Source: Bugula neritina
Lineage: Eukaryota; Bryozoa; Gymnolaemata; Cheilostomatida; Bugulidae
DNA: 64,000 bases
Assembly (NCBI GenBank): GCA_964035545.1
Contig: OZ037769.1
Location: 10,795,133 to 10,859,132 of the forward strand
Reading direction: 5' to 3'
Position numbers and translations under genes: made by a program. Below the pieces are notes generated by a model. It made no database searches. It was given only the letters and a program-made list of their open reading frames with translations, and was not told the DNA's origin. How positions within the stretch are numbered: position 1 is the stretch's first letter; every line of letters starts with the position of its first letter. This document shows, in pieces, positions 12,032 through 25,500 of the stretch.

Positions 12032-13492
12032 TCAATGTTTAGACTGGTTTTTCGGATCAACCACAAAAATATAAATATTAGCACATATGCAGAGAAGTAG
12101 CATGGTGAATGCATTGTAGTATATTAGATTTCTAAACTTTGGTTCCAAGTCACCTTGTCTATACCAGTAAATCTGCAAAATAAATTAGGATCGTGTCAAC
12201 TTGTCACTTGAAATCTAATTTGGTCATAGTGGCAATAGAAAGCATGAGTTAACCCTATCAAAACTCAAATATCACTGCAAAGTAAAGCAAATACAAATCA
12301 ATCTATGAATGGGTTTAAATTACTAGAGTTGATTAAAAAACAAGAACATAAATTTAGTTATATTTAAATAATTTGCTTAAATTGTGCAAGATGAGAATTT
12401 CTCAAATTAGGTGAAAATTTAATTACATATAAATATTTTTAAAGACTTTGCTAACGGCTAAGATTGCATCGGAAGCATTAAACTGATGCTGACATGAAAT
12501 ATAATATAATGAGATAAAACAGCTTGACTCGACAATATTGGAGAGATCTTAAACTTGAAAAAAGCATGAGAAATCACACTGATTCACATGTTGTTTTTCT
12601 AAAAGCTTGTAAAATGGTACACTAACTGATGGCCTAAGAAACTACTGAATATACAGATACTTTAAAGATCAGAATTTGCAAGAGCAAAATTAATTCAGGA
12701 GTTTTCTTCCACATTTTTTACATAAGGAACACAAGAACCTTGACCTAACTACTTAGCCCGAGTGCCTAGACTACTTCAACTTTATTAGCTATGTAACAGA
12801 TGCTGGGTATACTGGTTCACTCACCAGTATTAAATGTGAGAAGAGTATAAAGAGTACACACAGGGCGAAATACACATTGGGCACTTTGACAGAAATATCC
12901 TCTGGATATGCGAATGCGCTTATAACCGTACTCTAAAAGTAAACAATTATTTAGAGAAAAAATTTAAGATTACAAACACGTGCATACATATATATATTTA
13001 GTTCATGTTATGCTAATCAAGTATATATTTCAATGTACAGTAAGAATTTGCTGTAAAAATAATGTCATAATGATAATTATAGTAAAATAGTAAGATAAGA
13101 TATGAGAAATAATGAGCAACTTACTAGTACCATGACCCCGGTAAGAGTACCCACTACTAAGTTCACCAATCTATCCTGCAACAATTGATAATCAATAAAG
13201 AATAACAATTGATAATAAAATTCACACAACCAATAAAAAGGCCAAAGTTCAACTAGAATTTAAAGTAATTGTGTAAATATTCATCATCATTTCAATAACC
13301 GGCTCTTTGTATATATTTTAGGAACATAGTGTTAGTGCTATTAAGACAGATTTCTGGAACCTCACTAACCCGATTACTGCTCTCTCCAAAAAGAGGTCTA
13401 TCCAGAGGTTCATATTGATCTCTAGACCTGCCAACAGTAGATTCAGAGCCTGCTATCCCAATTTCCATACTATATTTCAAATGGTCTTTCAT
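12032..13492 (-). CDS. TMEM243: Transmembrane protein 243
   Basis: A small multi-pass membrane protein of poorly known function; human TMEM243 has 118 residues. Four coding exons on the minus strand (13492-13370, 13175-13125, 12932-12825, 12172-12032) all join in phase 0 with GT-AG borders and give 140 residues. Family signatures are RPLFGE in the N-terminal cytosolic part (residues 32-37), RLVNLVVGTLTG opening the first hydrophobic segment, and IYWYRQGDLEPKFRNLIYY before the last hydrophobic segment LLLCICANIYIF. About four hydrophobic stretches can be seen. The start ATG follows an in-frame upstream stop. The N-terminus is about ten residues longer than in human. Identity is from remembered family sequence, mainly the WYRQGDLEPKFR block. 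Confidence 0.92.
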
Positions 13493-14739
13493 GGACTCAG
13501 CTAAGGCTGCTCATACTGTGTCTAATACAAAAAACCGGAACATAAAGTAATGTGACAAATAATGAGGTGATTCCATTGTTAAAAAATTTGTAAGCCAATT
13601 GGACACTAATAAAAAAAGTTGGCAGACTACTTATAATTGTGCCAAGAAAAAAAGAACTCATTTAGCATATTGCAAAGCCAGTCAGTTCTTATCAATAGAA
13701 GGTTATTTTTTAAAATTTGTGAAAAGCTACAGTTTTAATAACGCATTGATTGTTTATTGGTTCCAGAGGTGGCAAAATTTTAATTTTTTATATTATATAG
13801 GTTAGATTTTGAATGCTATCACGGGTTTCAACAAGAGAATCATGAGCAATTCAGATTACTAATTAAAATTACAAACTAAAAGCTTAGCTTGAGCTTGCAA
13901 CAGTTTCTTTGAATTAGAGTTTTGTGACGTAAGCAGTTTTGAAAATTTATTTGACAATTTAAAGCAATTGCATTAAACTGCTTAGAAAAACAATTATGAT
14001 TTGTTTATGAAGCAAAGAAGATTTATTACTTTTTTAGCTGGAGTTAAGGTACTTTCATTTGTAGCAGCAAATACATTGTCTTCTTCAACTTTGAATAACT
14101 GGAAGATATCTATATAGTGCAACCATGCTTCTACTCCTATCTCTTGGTTTATGTAATTAGTTACCAATATCATTTTATAATTATGTAACAAGGGTTAAAA
14201 TAACGTCTAGTGCATCATATTTTTAGAGTTTGATAAAGTAGAATTTGGAAAAGCTGAAAAAAGAATCATTTTGTATAATTTTAGATTAATTATTTGAGCC
14301 TTTAAATTTTTCAATACTTCTTCTACAGCTATACATACTGTAGACATTACCTACTCTAACCACAACCATTATAATTGTCATGTATTATAACTTCTATTTC
14401 ATACTAACTCTCAGTACTGGAATGCACAAAGTCGATATTACAACTGAAGTAGTAGCATAACAGCTGTTAATATAGAATATGACTACAACAAAATTCAAGG
14501 TTGATTAGGGTCAGCATATTCAGCAAATTAGGCCTAAAGTATAATAAGATTGTGTTAAAAATAAGAAAAAAAATTATTTTGAATGCAAAGTTTTAAAAGT
14601 TCAATTTACTCAAAATTATTTTATTACCTTTTCTTCCTTTATCTTCAAGCAAAGTAGCAGAAAAAATAATACAGACTAACTGATAGCAAAAATGCATATC
14701 AGCATTATGACCATTATTAAAGTATAACTATTATTCACT

Positions 14740-17290
14740 AAATTACTGTACTGTCTATTACTATTAGTATTAAAATTACTAATTTACTACTAGTATAAGT
14801 ATTAGTATTACTATAACTATTACTTAAAGTTAGACTTAGAGTTAGTATTCGCATAATATAAAGGCTAAGTATAACATTTGCTATCAGCATTCCTATTAGT
14901 AAGACTATTACTATTTGTATTAGTCTTAAATTTCGTGTTAGTATTACTATTAGTATTGCTATCGCATTGTAATGTATATATTAATAGTGTTTACTCATAT
15001 TAGAATTGTATTATTATAACTATTACTATTAGCATTACTATTACTATGTCATTGGTATTGAATTTACTTTGCAGTATCTGTAATAACCATGGCAACTAAT
15101 ATTACAATTACAATAATACTATTAGTATTAGTATTAGTATCACAAATACATTTAGTTTTACTAAAAGTATTTAGTACAGATTGAGGTATACTAATAATAA
15201 TTAATGTTAATACTAAATTTGATAATACTATTAGTATTACTAATATTTATACTACTATTGAAAGTAAGCTTAGTGTTACTATTAGTATTACATCTAGTAC
15301 AACTACAATTAGATTAGTTCCACTAATAGTAATACCAATTGAATAATTATACTTATATTTATTACACTTTACAGATTAGTAATTGCTAATACTAATAGTA
15401 AGGGAAACTGACTAACTCACTTAGTAATTGTAATAGTAAAACTAATTACTATAACTCAATAGCCTATTATTACTTACTTAGATGGTAATACTAATACTAA
15501 TAGTGATACTTACAGTTAAGCTTAATCATAATGTTATAGTTAAACTTAATTTTTATGTTATGCTTTTAATATTACTATTACTATTATTTCTTACTATTAG
15601 TTATACTAATTCTAAATCTTACTTTTAGCAATACTAATTAGTAAATTGCTGTAACAGCATTACACTCAAACTACAGCCTTTACAATTACTGATTACACAT
15701 TCACATTGTCATTGATTTATAATTATTATACTATTAGTATAAATATTAGACTTAGTACTAATATTAATAGTAATAGCAGTATTCATATTATCAGTATTAC
15801 TATTACTATTATTATTAGTATATTCATATTAGTATTAGTATTACTATTAGTATTAGTATTACTATGTCTATTGCTATTGGTATTATTACCATCAGACTCA
15901 GTATCGGTATGACTATGAGTATTACTAGTAACGTTGTTTATTAGATTTATTGACATTGTTATTCATTTTCAAAGTTATTGATATTATTAATATTATTATT
16001 AACTTCAAGCATTATGATTATGATTATTAATATAAAGCAAAATATGATGTAAGTCATCACTGTCATGTATCAGTATTGTGTAACTATTAATAATCGTTAC
16101 TATATAAAATAATAATAATAAGCATTATGATTATAGTGCTCATCAAAATAATTATAATCTCACTATCAATTATAAATCAGCAAACACTGTAACTGTAAGC
16201 AAAATGAAAATGCTGTAACTTCAACTTATAAGCAAAATCTTATGAGTTGAGAGAGTATCAGGTGATCGAACTCAAAACTTTAGCGCGGGTTCTAATTTTA
16301 AAACTTTGAAGGAAAGACGTTGAGATTTCAAGGTGATCCGAATGAATTCAATTAGTTGTGTCAAAGCCAGGTCAAGATCACCACCATTGAAAAACGAAGC
16401 TTTTCTATAAGTAGCTCCGAGTTAGGGACGACTGAGTGTAGTAGCTTAAGGTTCTCAAATGTAGTAATCGAGATTTGACTTAAAGCCCCACCTCTAAGCA
16501 CAAGAATTCTAAAGTACTACACTCAGTCACCCCAACTCGGAGCTTCTTTAAAACAATTCTTGAAAAGGCTTGCTGGTTTAGTTGAATGAAATAATATGTA
16601 ATAATATTTAATTTTATTATAACTATAAAATTTATAGTATTTGATAATAATAATATACCCATTACATGACTTTATTATTTGTGCTCTTCAGAATGCAGTA
16701 ATTATAAAAAATATACTTATATTTTAATTTATAATTATTGAAAAAGTTTCTCGAAACTACTTTAACTTTAAGTTTATCAATATCAATATGAATATGAACA
16801 TCATAGATAGTGATACTCACACTTAGTGTTGGATATTGCAATCACAGTCACAAGTACTTTATAACTATAAGCATAATCAATCAATTCAAATTATCATTAT
16901 GCAAAGTCAAATACTCAACTTGAATTTCAAGTAGCACCTGTACAGTTGCATTATGACTTATGAGTATACTATTACTATTAGTATTACTATAACTTATAGT
17001 ATAACTAATGGTAATACCAATACTTACTTACAGTTACTCAGTTAGTGTTACTGTAGACGTAGTAGTAGTAATAATAAAACTGCAGTCTTACATTTACAGC
17101 TTACAGGTGATCAAATTCAAGCAATTGTTATTGTTAAAGTTAATAATATTAATAAGTTAATTTTATGAATATAATCATAATCATATTGATGTTGATAATT
17201 ATTTATGCTAATCTAATATATATTACTATTAGTATTACTATTACTATTAGTATTAGCCAATAATCATAAACTTACTATTGTAATGTATAT
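14740..17290. repeat. Cryptically simple ASTATT-type hexamer tracts
   Basis: Several clusters (14740-15320, 15720-15910, 16970-17060, 17220-17260) consist of units such as ACTATT and AGTATT in irregular order, with stretches of less repetitive AT-rich DNA between. They are the same kind of tract as at 8300-9470, 32030-33060, 43360-44560 and 61020-61485. Confidence 0.8.
16407..16552. repeat. Inverted repeat with ~42-bp imperfect arms
   Basis: The left arm (about 16407-16447, core agctccgagtt and gactgagtgtagta) is repeated inverted at about 16509-16552 (core tactacactcagtc and aactcggagct), separated by about 60 bases. It could fold into a hairpin and may be a MITE remnant. No coding content is seen. 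Confidence 0.7.
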
Positions 17291-17659
17291 GTATTGTATA
17301 TTAATGTTATATTGTATTGGTAATACAGTGAGTCAGTGACACTGACTGTATACACATTTATGCCGGTTTACGGTTTAGCGTAATCAAAAATTATAAAAGT
17401 AAAAATGAGATATTGTAATTCAAATTTCATTTAAATATTAAATCTAAAACTAAGGCTGTTACTTGTAGCTCGTTTTGTAGTTGTGCTATTCACATTAATT
17501 AGCTGATAATTTTGTAGTCACCCAGAGTTTGAACACCAGTATGAGTATGCTGTATGGGTATCATGGTGTACTAGATTTTGGCCATGCAAATTAAACTATG
17601 TCATGCTCGTAGGCAGCTCTCTAACTTTCTTTGTTCTCATGTATGTTTCTACTGTTCTT

Positions 17660-17998
17660 TGTGTTAGCCTATAATAGTAATACATAACATACATGGCGTG
17701 ATCGCTCCCCAACAGATATCCGAATTCAGACGCCCTAATGTCGATTCGGATGTCCGAATTCTCTGGTTCAGACGCCCAAATCGGCCACTCATCTTAAAAT
17801 GAGGCATTTCACCATACATACTGGGGGTAGAATGCCTCAGACGAGTGAGTTGAACTGGAGCTGGAGACAGTGACACTACACCTGTTAATTACATATACTA
17901 TTGTAATTACATTGTACTAGTTATTATTCTGATGTGAGGAGTCAGGCCTAGACTCCATAACAGGCAGGCCTACAATAAAGGTTATTTAATTTGGAACA
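17660..17998. other. GC-richer patch, possible transposon remnant
   Basis: This patch stands out from its AT-rich neighbours: it has repeated cagacgccc words, a TATAATA shortly after a TGTTAG, and an AATAAA at about 17973. A 70-codon minus-strand frame crosses it without a recognisable domain. The layout is loosely reminiscent of a solo LTR, but I found no convincing target duplication or matching terminal repeats. Confidence 0.3.
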
Positions 17999-18229
17999 CT
18001 GTCCTCTCTCTCTCTCTTATGCAAAGAGTACTTGAGTAACTTCACTTCATTTAGTACACATCAGCAAATTATGACCTAACAATAAAGTTTGTAAAAAATC
18101 CATTGAAATTTACTATACGTAGTATTTTTGTGTGCTGGTTCTAATTATGCACAACAGAAAAGGCTGGTAGAGATTCCCCAACATTAAAGCACGCGTCATT
18201 GTCATATGCACCTAATAATATATATGTGC

Positions 18230-18256
18230 GACCGTCACAAAAAAGCTGTGACGGTC
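18230..18256. repeat. Perfect short hairpin
   Basis: gaccgtcaca and its exact inverse tgtgacggtc are separated by seven bases. It lies just left of the single-arm fold-back copy and may mark an element boundary. Confidence 0.85.
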
Positions 18257-18261
18257 TGCAA

Positions 18262-18454
18262 ATGCAAGCTAGCTGAATAATTAAGCAAAAACATAGGAAA
18301 TTAAGCAAACTTAAAAATAACCTTGATTATTTAGTTGTATTTATGAATATGCTATTAGTTTTGAGCCAAAACCCATATACATTAGCAGCTAAATTGGAAA
18401 AAATAGCTAAAACTGGAGATTTCGAGTGTGTACTAAATTAAGTAAAATGACCCA
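18262..18454. mobile_element. Single-arm copy of the fold-back element
   Basis: This segment (ctgaataatta, then ccttgattattta, attagcagctaaatt, and gtgtgtactaaattaagtaa, ending aaaatgaccc) matches the right arm of the palindromic element at 4584-4791 along its whole length with scattered changes. The opposite arm is absent. It therefore defines a dispersed repeat family with at least two members in this window. Confidence 0.8.
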
Positions 18455-19551
18455 CTTATGTTTTGGGTGTAGTTCAGCTTTCTACGAACCCCCAGTAGTT
18501 TTACAACCTGCATTCTATTTGCAGCCTAAAATCACTACAATAATCATAATGATGACTTAAACTTAAACTATTTATAAATTTGTAAACTTAAAATATTATC
18601 ATTATTAGCTTTGGTGTCATGTACATTTACTTTTAGATTGATTCATTATAATTAGCATTACGGATTACTTTAGTTAGCGCTGACACTACCCAGTTGCTAA
18701 CCTAACTCCTAATTTCTGGACTGAAAGTTGAACTTCAAGTTCATGTTTAGCTTTTGTACTCAGTTTAAATTAGTTAATGCTATAGCAGTATTTCCTGTTG
18801 TAGCATTTTAGTCATAATGAAAATCAAGGTAATTATAATCATAATTATATCGGTTAAAGTAATTTTAATTAAAGTAAATTTAATTTTTTAGAGACCTCAA
18901 TAGATACTCTGCCCTCTGAAAAACTCACTCATGCTGCTACATGATGGTACTAGGCACCATTCAATCACGATCCTCATAAATGTGTAGTGCTTTTTGTCAA
19001 ATTATGTTTCGGTGGAAAAATCTATGTAAAAACTCATTTTTATAATGATATTATTCTTTATATATTTAATACCTATAATTTATTTTAGTTGCCAGAGTCT
19101 TGAGCTTACAAAAATTTTATTTATTAATATTACATCACCTTACAGCCATTTCATGATGTAATGAACTTTGAAATGTGTTCGTTTGGCTATATACCAGTTC
19201 TTACTCTCTAATTAGAAAGTTATAATATCTGGACATTTTTATATAATAAATAGCTATGCTAAAGATTTTGCCTCATTCTCAAGCATTTAGTTTGTTAATA
19301 TAGTTTGATCAATATGCAATGTTACTAAAGAAATAAAACTAGGCTATACTAAGTTTTCCTTACAAGGCAAATCTACACGAAATTGTAAGAGCATTTATTC
19401 AGATTGAATGATTATGTTAAGCAATGTATGCATTTATCTTTTTCTCTTCTAAGAAATAAATAATGTGACTAGATAATGTTATATTTTAATATATAAGCAC
19501 TCTAACTGAACAGTTTGACTAGGCAGTGTTCTATCTTGTAGTGTATGAGCA

Positions 19552-22500
19552 ATGTTTAGTAACACAGATACGGTTCAAGTTAAACTTGTTTTGGAGGACA
19601 AAAGTTACTGTGAAAAAAACAGCTTCAACACTTATTCCGATGAAATACTTTTGGACAGAGTAAAAGAGACTCTCTCTTTACTCTGTGGTATGTGTTAAAA
19701 TATTGTTACATTACTGGTATCCAATCTTCAATTCCAGTTTCAGTAGATATTTTTAAATTTTTTTCTATTACTTTTTTAACCTTTATTCTAAAAGTTTATA
19801 ATCTTATGAAAGACATAATTATTTTCCCTGATATTTTTTTAAATAAAATACAACGTTAATAGCAATATTTAATAACTATTGCAGATCTAGGGATTGAACA
19901 AACTCTAGACAGTGAAGAAGCAGTTACTGGCTGCAAACCAATTGACAAACAAATCAGGTTGCCTTTGGATGAACATAGCAATGAAGCTTGTGAGAATGAA
20001 CAGCTTGTATCAAAATTCTTAACTTATATTTACAATCAAATTGATGGGTTAATTGAGCGGTGCCCTATTCAATCCACTTCCCGAAGCAGTACCCCAATAT
20101 CAGTAGCGAGGCAAACACCACTTACACGTTCTGAAAAGAGCACAACATCACAACCTTATAAGGTTTCAGATAATAAAGGGAGGGGAACTAACTCCAAAAC
20201 ATTTCATCCTGTTGCTGGTTCTCATTGTACAGACAGATCAGCTCCTAGGAAATCAGTATCAGGAGGAAAGCAAACTCGCAGGGTTCAGCTTTTTTCAACT
20301 AACGGCTCAGGAAATTTAGGTGAATTGAAATTTACTTTCTTTTAAATATTGAGCAACTTGTACTGAACCAAATCTTCTAAAATCAAAATAGAACTGTGAA
20401 TATTATTGATTATATCATATCCTAGTATTTGCAGTTCTTGATTGTCATCACCTTACTGTGTGTGTGGACGAGATTTTATGTAACCATATGAGTGGAATTT
20501 GTAGAACAGCTGCTCCAGTTGACTACCTTTTTAATCTTGCCGAGAAATTTTGAGTTTCAAGAAATTTGTTATAAATGTGCTTTTATAGACTTAGTTCTTC
20601 AGTTATTCAGTTATATTTATGCATCAAATAAAAAACCTGGACAAAACACAGGCTCGAAAGTATGTAGTTTACGGCATGAGTTTAGTCACCAGATTTGGAT
20701 CTGAGTGTGCTTGGCCTTCAGTCCTGCCTATCTGACGATTTTATCTAAATATTATAGCGCTCATCTATTTCATTATAATTTAACTCTCAATGAAATAATA
20801 TGTTAACTGTATTTATTACTTAGTAAATTTTAAATAAGGGAACGGCTTTCAATTTAGGCTGCTATTACTTTCCTAAACAAATACAACATTTCAACATATG
20901 AAATGTAATGTAGCATGTTCTTTTCTCCCCTAATGAACTTTTTTTGAAAAGGCCTACTTGTGCAAATATAATTTTTCTTATTCAAAAACTGAAAAAAAGT
21001 GCTGTTACATATTTTGACGTCTTGTTCCAAGAATTCATGAATTTTTTTTAGATTTCTGTTTTAATGTTGATTCACCAAAGTGCTATCTCCGTCGTTTGTA
21101 GAGAGTTGTGCCTCGCCGTTGTCTAAAATAAAGTCCTCCCCATCGAGAGAAGAGTTTGCTCCCCTTCGGTTCAGCACTCCTTCACATTCCTCAGCTAGCC
21201 AGCACAATGGTCAGAGCTCCTTGACGTTAGCCGACTTCATCACACCAGAGCGACGTAAGAAGAAGCGTCATGAACGGAAACAGACATCTAGGACTGTTAA
21301 TTCACCATCGTATGGCTCGTGGGCTTCTAGTGTTGGTGAAGGGGAAATCACGCCGTTGCAAGGAAATGCATTGGCGAATAGTGTCTCTAACAGTTCTCAG
21401 ATATTGGATCAAACAGACATAATCAATGGTAGCAAAGAAATATCTAACTCTGAACCTCCAGAGCTCAGTGCAGCTATTCAACTGAGAGAAGACAACCCTA
21501 AGCCCTCTAGGCGCATAACCCCCACAGTAGTGAAAGAAGATACTGTATGGCACAAGTTTAAACAACAAGCAGTCTTTGCTCCTTGCAGTCCTAAGAAATG
21601 CGTATCGGCGCCTACACCAGGTAGATTTGATGCTGAACGGCAACAACTCCGGGAGAAAAAGGCACAATTCATGACTTTAGTTACTGACACTGCAAGCAAG
21701 TCACCCCAAGACCCGGCTACACCATCTAAATCTTACTCGTCTAAGTTGAACTCCGAGCAGTGTGTTGAGCCCCAGCCTGATCTTGTTACTTTCACCAGTC
21801 AGCTAGACAAAGCAGCTTTCACCTTCGCTAATTTAATAAGTGGTTAGTTGTCGCTATTAGTGTCTGCCAGTTTGTGCTTTTTTATGTTCAAGCTTGACTA
21901 CTTTTTTATACTGAAAAATTTCTTTTCAACTCAATATTTAACATAATATTAAATTCCGGAAGATTTTTTTTTGGCAAACATGTAGACCTAAGCTACCAAA
22001 CATTGGTTTACCATGTATAGTTACTTGTTGAGTTGAATGTTTTTGTTTCATTTTTTGTAGCTGGAAAGACGCCGAATATCACCACAGATTTGCATCTCCT
22101 CACACAGGTGCTCTGTTGTCAGGTGCCAGAGAACTCTGTAAATGAGGAGAGAACCAGCGACGGAGCCAGTCTGAAACTACTACACTCAGTGCACAATGGC
22201 GTGTACTTCGCCATCGCAGTATTACGAAACTCACAGGTATGCTCTTTGCTTTGCATACAAACAAAGATTGCAGTCTATGATTGGTTGTAATAGGTGTGCT
22301 GTATTTATGTATAGCGGATTAAATGCTAGTGTGTGGGTCATCTATGGTTCCTGTGATTCCAAAGTGTTGAAAATTCTATTTTTGAAAAAGTGAGAAGTAT
22401 GAATTTATTCTATGATGTACTTAAAATTTGGTAATATATTAAATGGACCTATCCCTTTGGCAGTCTCAAACTTTCTCAATAGTCTTATAGTGTATATTTA

Positions 22501-25500
22501 TAATCTATAACATTAGAAAAACTGACTACAAACATCATACTTCTGTTATATAGTGCACACAACTCCGTGTTTTTGTGCATCACCAGCACATGCTGCATGT
22601 CTACTTACTTAATGGTATTTAATGAGGACATGTACTGTATATTGTAAGAATAGTATTAAATGGAGACATATACTGTATAATGTAAGAATGATAATAAATG
22701 GGGGCATATACTGTAGATTTTAATCATGTTATTTAATGGGGACATATATTGTATATTGTAAGGATGGTATTAAATGGGGACATATACTGTATAATGTAAG
22801 AATGATATTGAATAGGGACATAATTATACTGTATATTGTAAGAATGGTATTAAATGGGAACATATACTGTATATTGTAATCATGTTATTTAATGGGGACA
22901 TATACTGTATATTGTAAGAATGGTATTAAATGGGAACATATACTGTATAATGTAAGGATTAGCTGAGCATATAATATGCAGTGACATTATATGCTGTAGG
23001 TGCTGCAGCACCTGTTAGACTCTGGGATAGCCAGACTCATCAGTGAGAATGACAGAGTTGGGAGGTTTGACTTGGCATTTGCTGCACACCTTCAGCCATC
23101 TAAGCTGGACCACCTGTCTTGCACTGGGAACATGTCTGCATTCAGCAGTGTCTCTTTCCAGGCAGACACTGACAATGCTAAGAACTTCCCCTCTGAACGA
23201 GCATTTATTGTGTTTAAAAAGCAAAGAGACCTGTTTTATGAGGTGAATGGCTGTTTTCCCTACCCAAACCCCTAATTTATGCTATTTGTCATATGTTATA
23301 CATACACATTGAATTACATTTTAATGTTAGATCTAAATTCTGTGCCTAATTGATTTGGCTGATAGCTTATTTTATGTCAAGTGTGGGTACTGCATTCTGA
23401 ATATCCTACAATCGGTACTCGTTTAGGCAAGACTCGCTGTATCTTCAGGTTACACTTGCTATATCTTCAGGTTACACTTGCTATATATTCACGATAGACT
23501 CGCTATATATTTAGGTTAGACGTGCTGCTATAATCAATGGTTATTACTGTTATTTGTTGACAGATAAAGAGAGATTGGGATAGCAATCACTCAGTCCCTG
23601 ACTGGAGTTTTAAAATCAAATGCTCACAGAAAATATTCCAACTGCTGAACAATGGTGGTGTTGATGTATCTAATTATGTTCATTTAGCAAGACTCTTTGT
23701 GAATCAGCTTATAATCTCTTGTCTCAAAGGTAAATTTCCTACTCACTCTAATTTCAAATAACTCCTTTAATAATAGTTTGTTGCTCTTCCTAAGAAATGT
23801 CATCTACATACTGAGTTAAATGATGTGACAGGCATGGGAAACTCCTACAGTATGATACTCTGTAAGCAGTAATGTAATTGTAATTTTATTTTTTAATCTA
23901 GCCATGCCAGTACTGGTACTAGGGGTGGAGGTTGATGTATCCTGTACAATAAATGATGTGGTATAGAATTATAATTACAGGAGTGGATGAAGGGTGGAGG
24001 GGTGCAGATGAAGAGAGTGTAAGCCTTCTAAGTAATCTCAAACAATCTCAGCCCGAGAAGTACAGAAAATTGAGGGAGAGGTTTGTCATGCCTCTCTCTA
24101 CCTCCACTCACCTAAACACCGAGGCTATGTTTACTGGACAGGAACACTTCTTCAAGTTGTTTATTGACGTAAGTAGCCAGTATCTATCAAGTTACATGCT
24201 TGCATTTAATGTTCCTTGAAAATTGTTCTTGGAAATGTTGCATTGAGTTTCTTCACTATCGAAACTACTCGTAAGTATTTGCTATGATCGTTCAGGTATG
24301 ATCATAAGCATGCTAATTCACATTCTGCTATTCTTTAGGTCGGGAATGATGTAACTTTCACTCAGCATCTCAAAGACCTTCTAACTCTTCGGCTACTTGA
24401 TCTTAATCAAACAGAGTTTGAAGATTTCAATGAGCCAGATAGCGACCTAATAGCTGCATTGGGCGTATTTTCAGACTGCATTCTAACATCCCGACTTTTA
24501 GCCAAGTTTTTAGGCTATCTCAATTTCTTGCCATACGCCTGCAGTGAGAAGCTGACTCTGGCACTCGATAAGCAGTACCAACTGCTGCGAGAATGTTCAG
24601 CCCCTCCACTAGACGTCAGCCAGCTGCTGGCCACAGCAATGCAGGAGAGCAGGTGCAGAATCCTAATTCCTTGGTTGGTTCAATACCTCAGTCATGCTGA
24701 TCCCTACACAGTGTCCATGCCTTACTACAAGCAAGTGTTGACTTCATTGTGGAGATATTTCCAGCAACTCAAGCTCTTACTTAGACACAAGCAGTGTATA
24801 GCCGACGTTCTTCTACAATACGTCTCTCTTTCATGGCTGTTTAACCTGTCACACTTTGATCACATGCATACGGACAAACAGAAAGATGTGGAAGTAACCA
24901 GCCTACTCCCTGGCAACTCTTTAGTCAGCCTAAACTTGGTATACAAGTGTTCAGATATTCTACGATGTGTGAAGGGTGTGCTAGTTGAGTACGTTATGGG
25001 TATGAAAAGTAAAGTCGGGGTGTCTCGGAAAATTAAACCACTGACCGCCGATTCGTCAGAATCTTCGACTCTCAAAATGAGAGCCTCTGCATCAACTGAG
25101 TCTGCCTCTAATTTACAGCTGACATTGGAAGATAATTTCTTTCAAAATCAACCAGCATCTCTTAAGAAATCTGCTGGGTTCATAGCAGAAAGAGTTTCTT
25201 CCTCTTACATCAAAGAATTTAGAGCTGACACTTTAGCTAAGAATCTGCTTGAGTATAGACTACAGGTTTATAATCACGCCAGTCAAGTCCCTGCACAAGA
25301 GGAGCTCAGGGAGAAGCTGGCCACTGTGATTACTAGCAAAGCCGAAGTTCTGTGGTCAGATTTATATGAGAAAGCGGTAAAAGGCGTCAAACAGTATTTT
25401 AGTGCGAGAGTACCCGAAATACTCAAGCTTTTACTACCTTCAAGCACCGAGAGCTATGTAGTCAAGATATGCACAGCTGTAATTTATCGGCAGGGTTATA

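Larger units (their letters stand above)
13493..19551. other. Intergenic region TMEM243 - CDAN1 (divergent)
   Basis: This 6 kb stretch between two divergently transcribed genes must hold both promoters. It is dominated by degenerate TTAGTA-type repeats (about 14740-17290). It also holds a short inverted repeat (16407-16552), an unusually GC-rich patch (17660-17998) and a single-arm copy of the fold-back element (18262-18454). I saw no convincing additional gene; the frames at 13599-13805 and 13994-14191 carry no recognisable motif. Confidence 0.6.

Noticed and set aside
21302-21699. Antisense frames of 73-121 codons
   Set aside because: They overlap CDAN1 exon 3, whose sense frame is supported by splice phase and family motifs.
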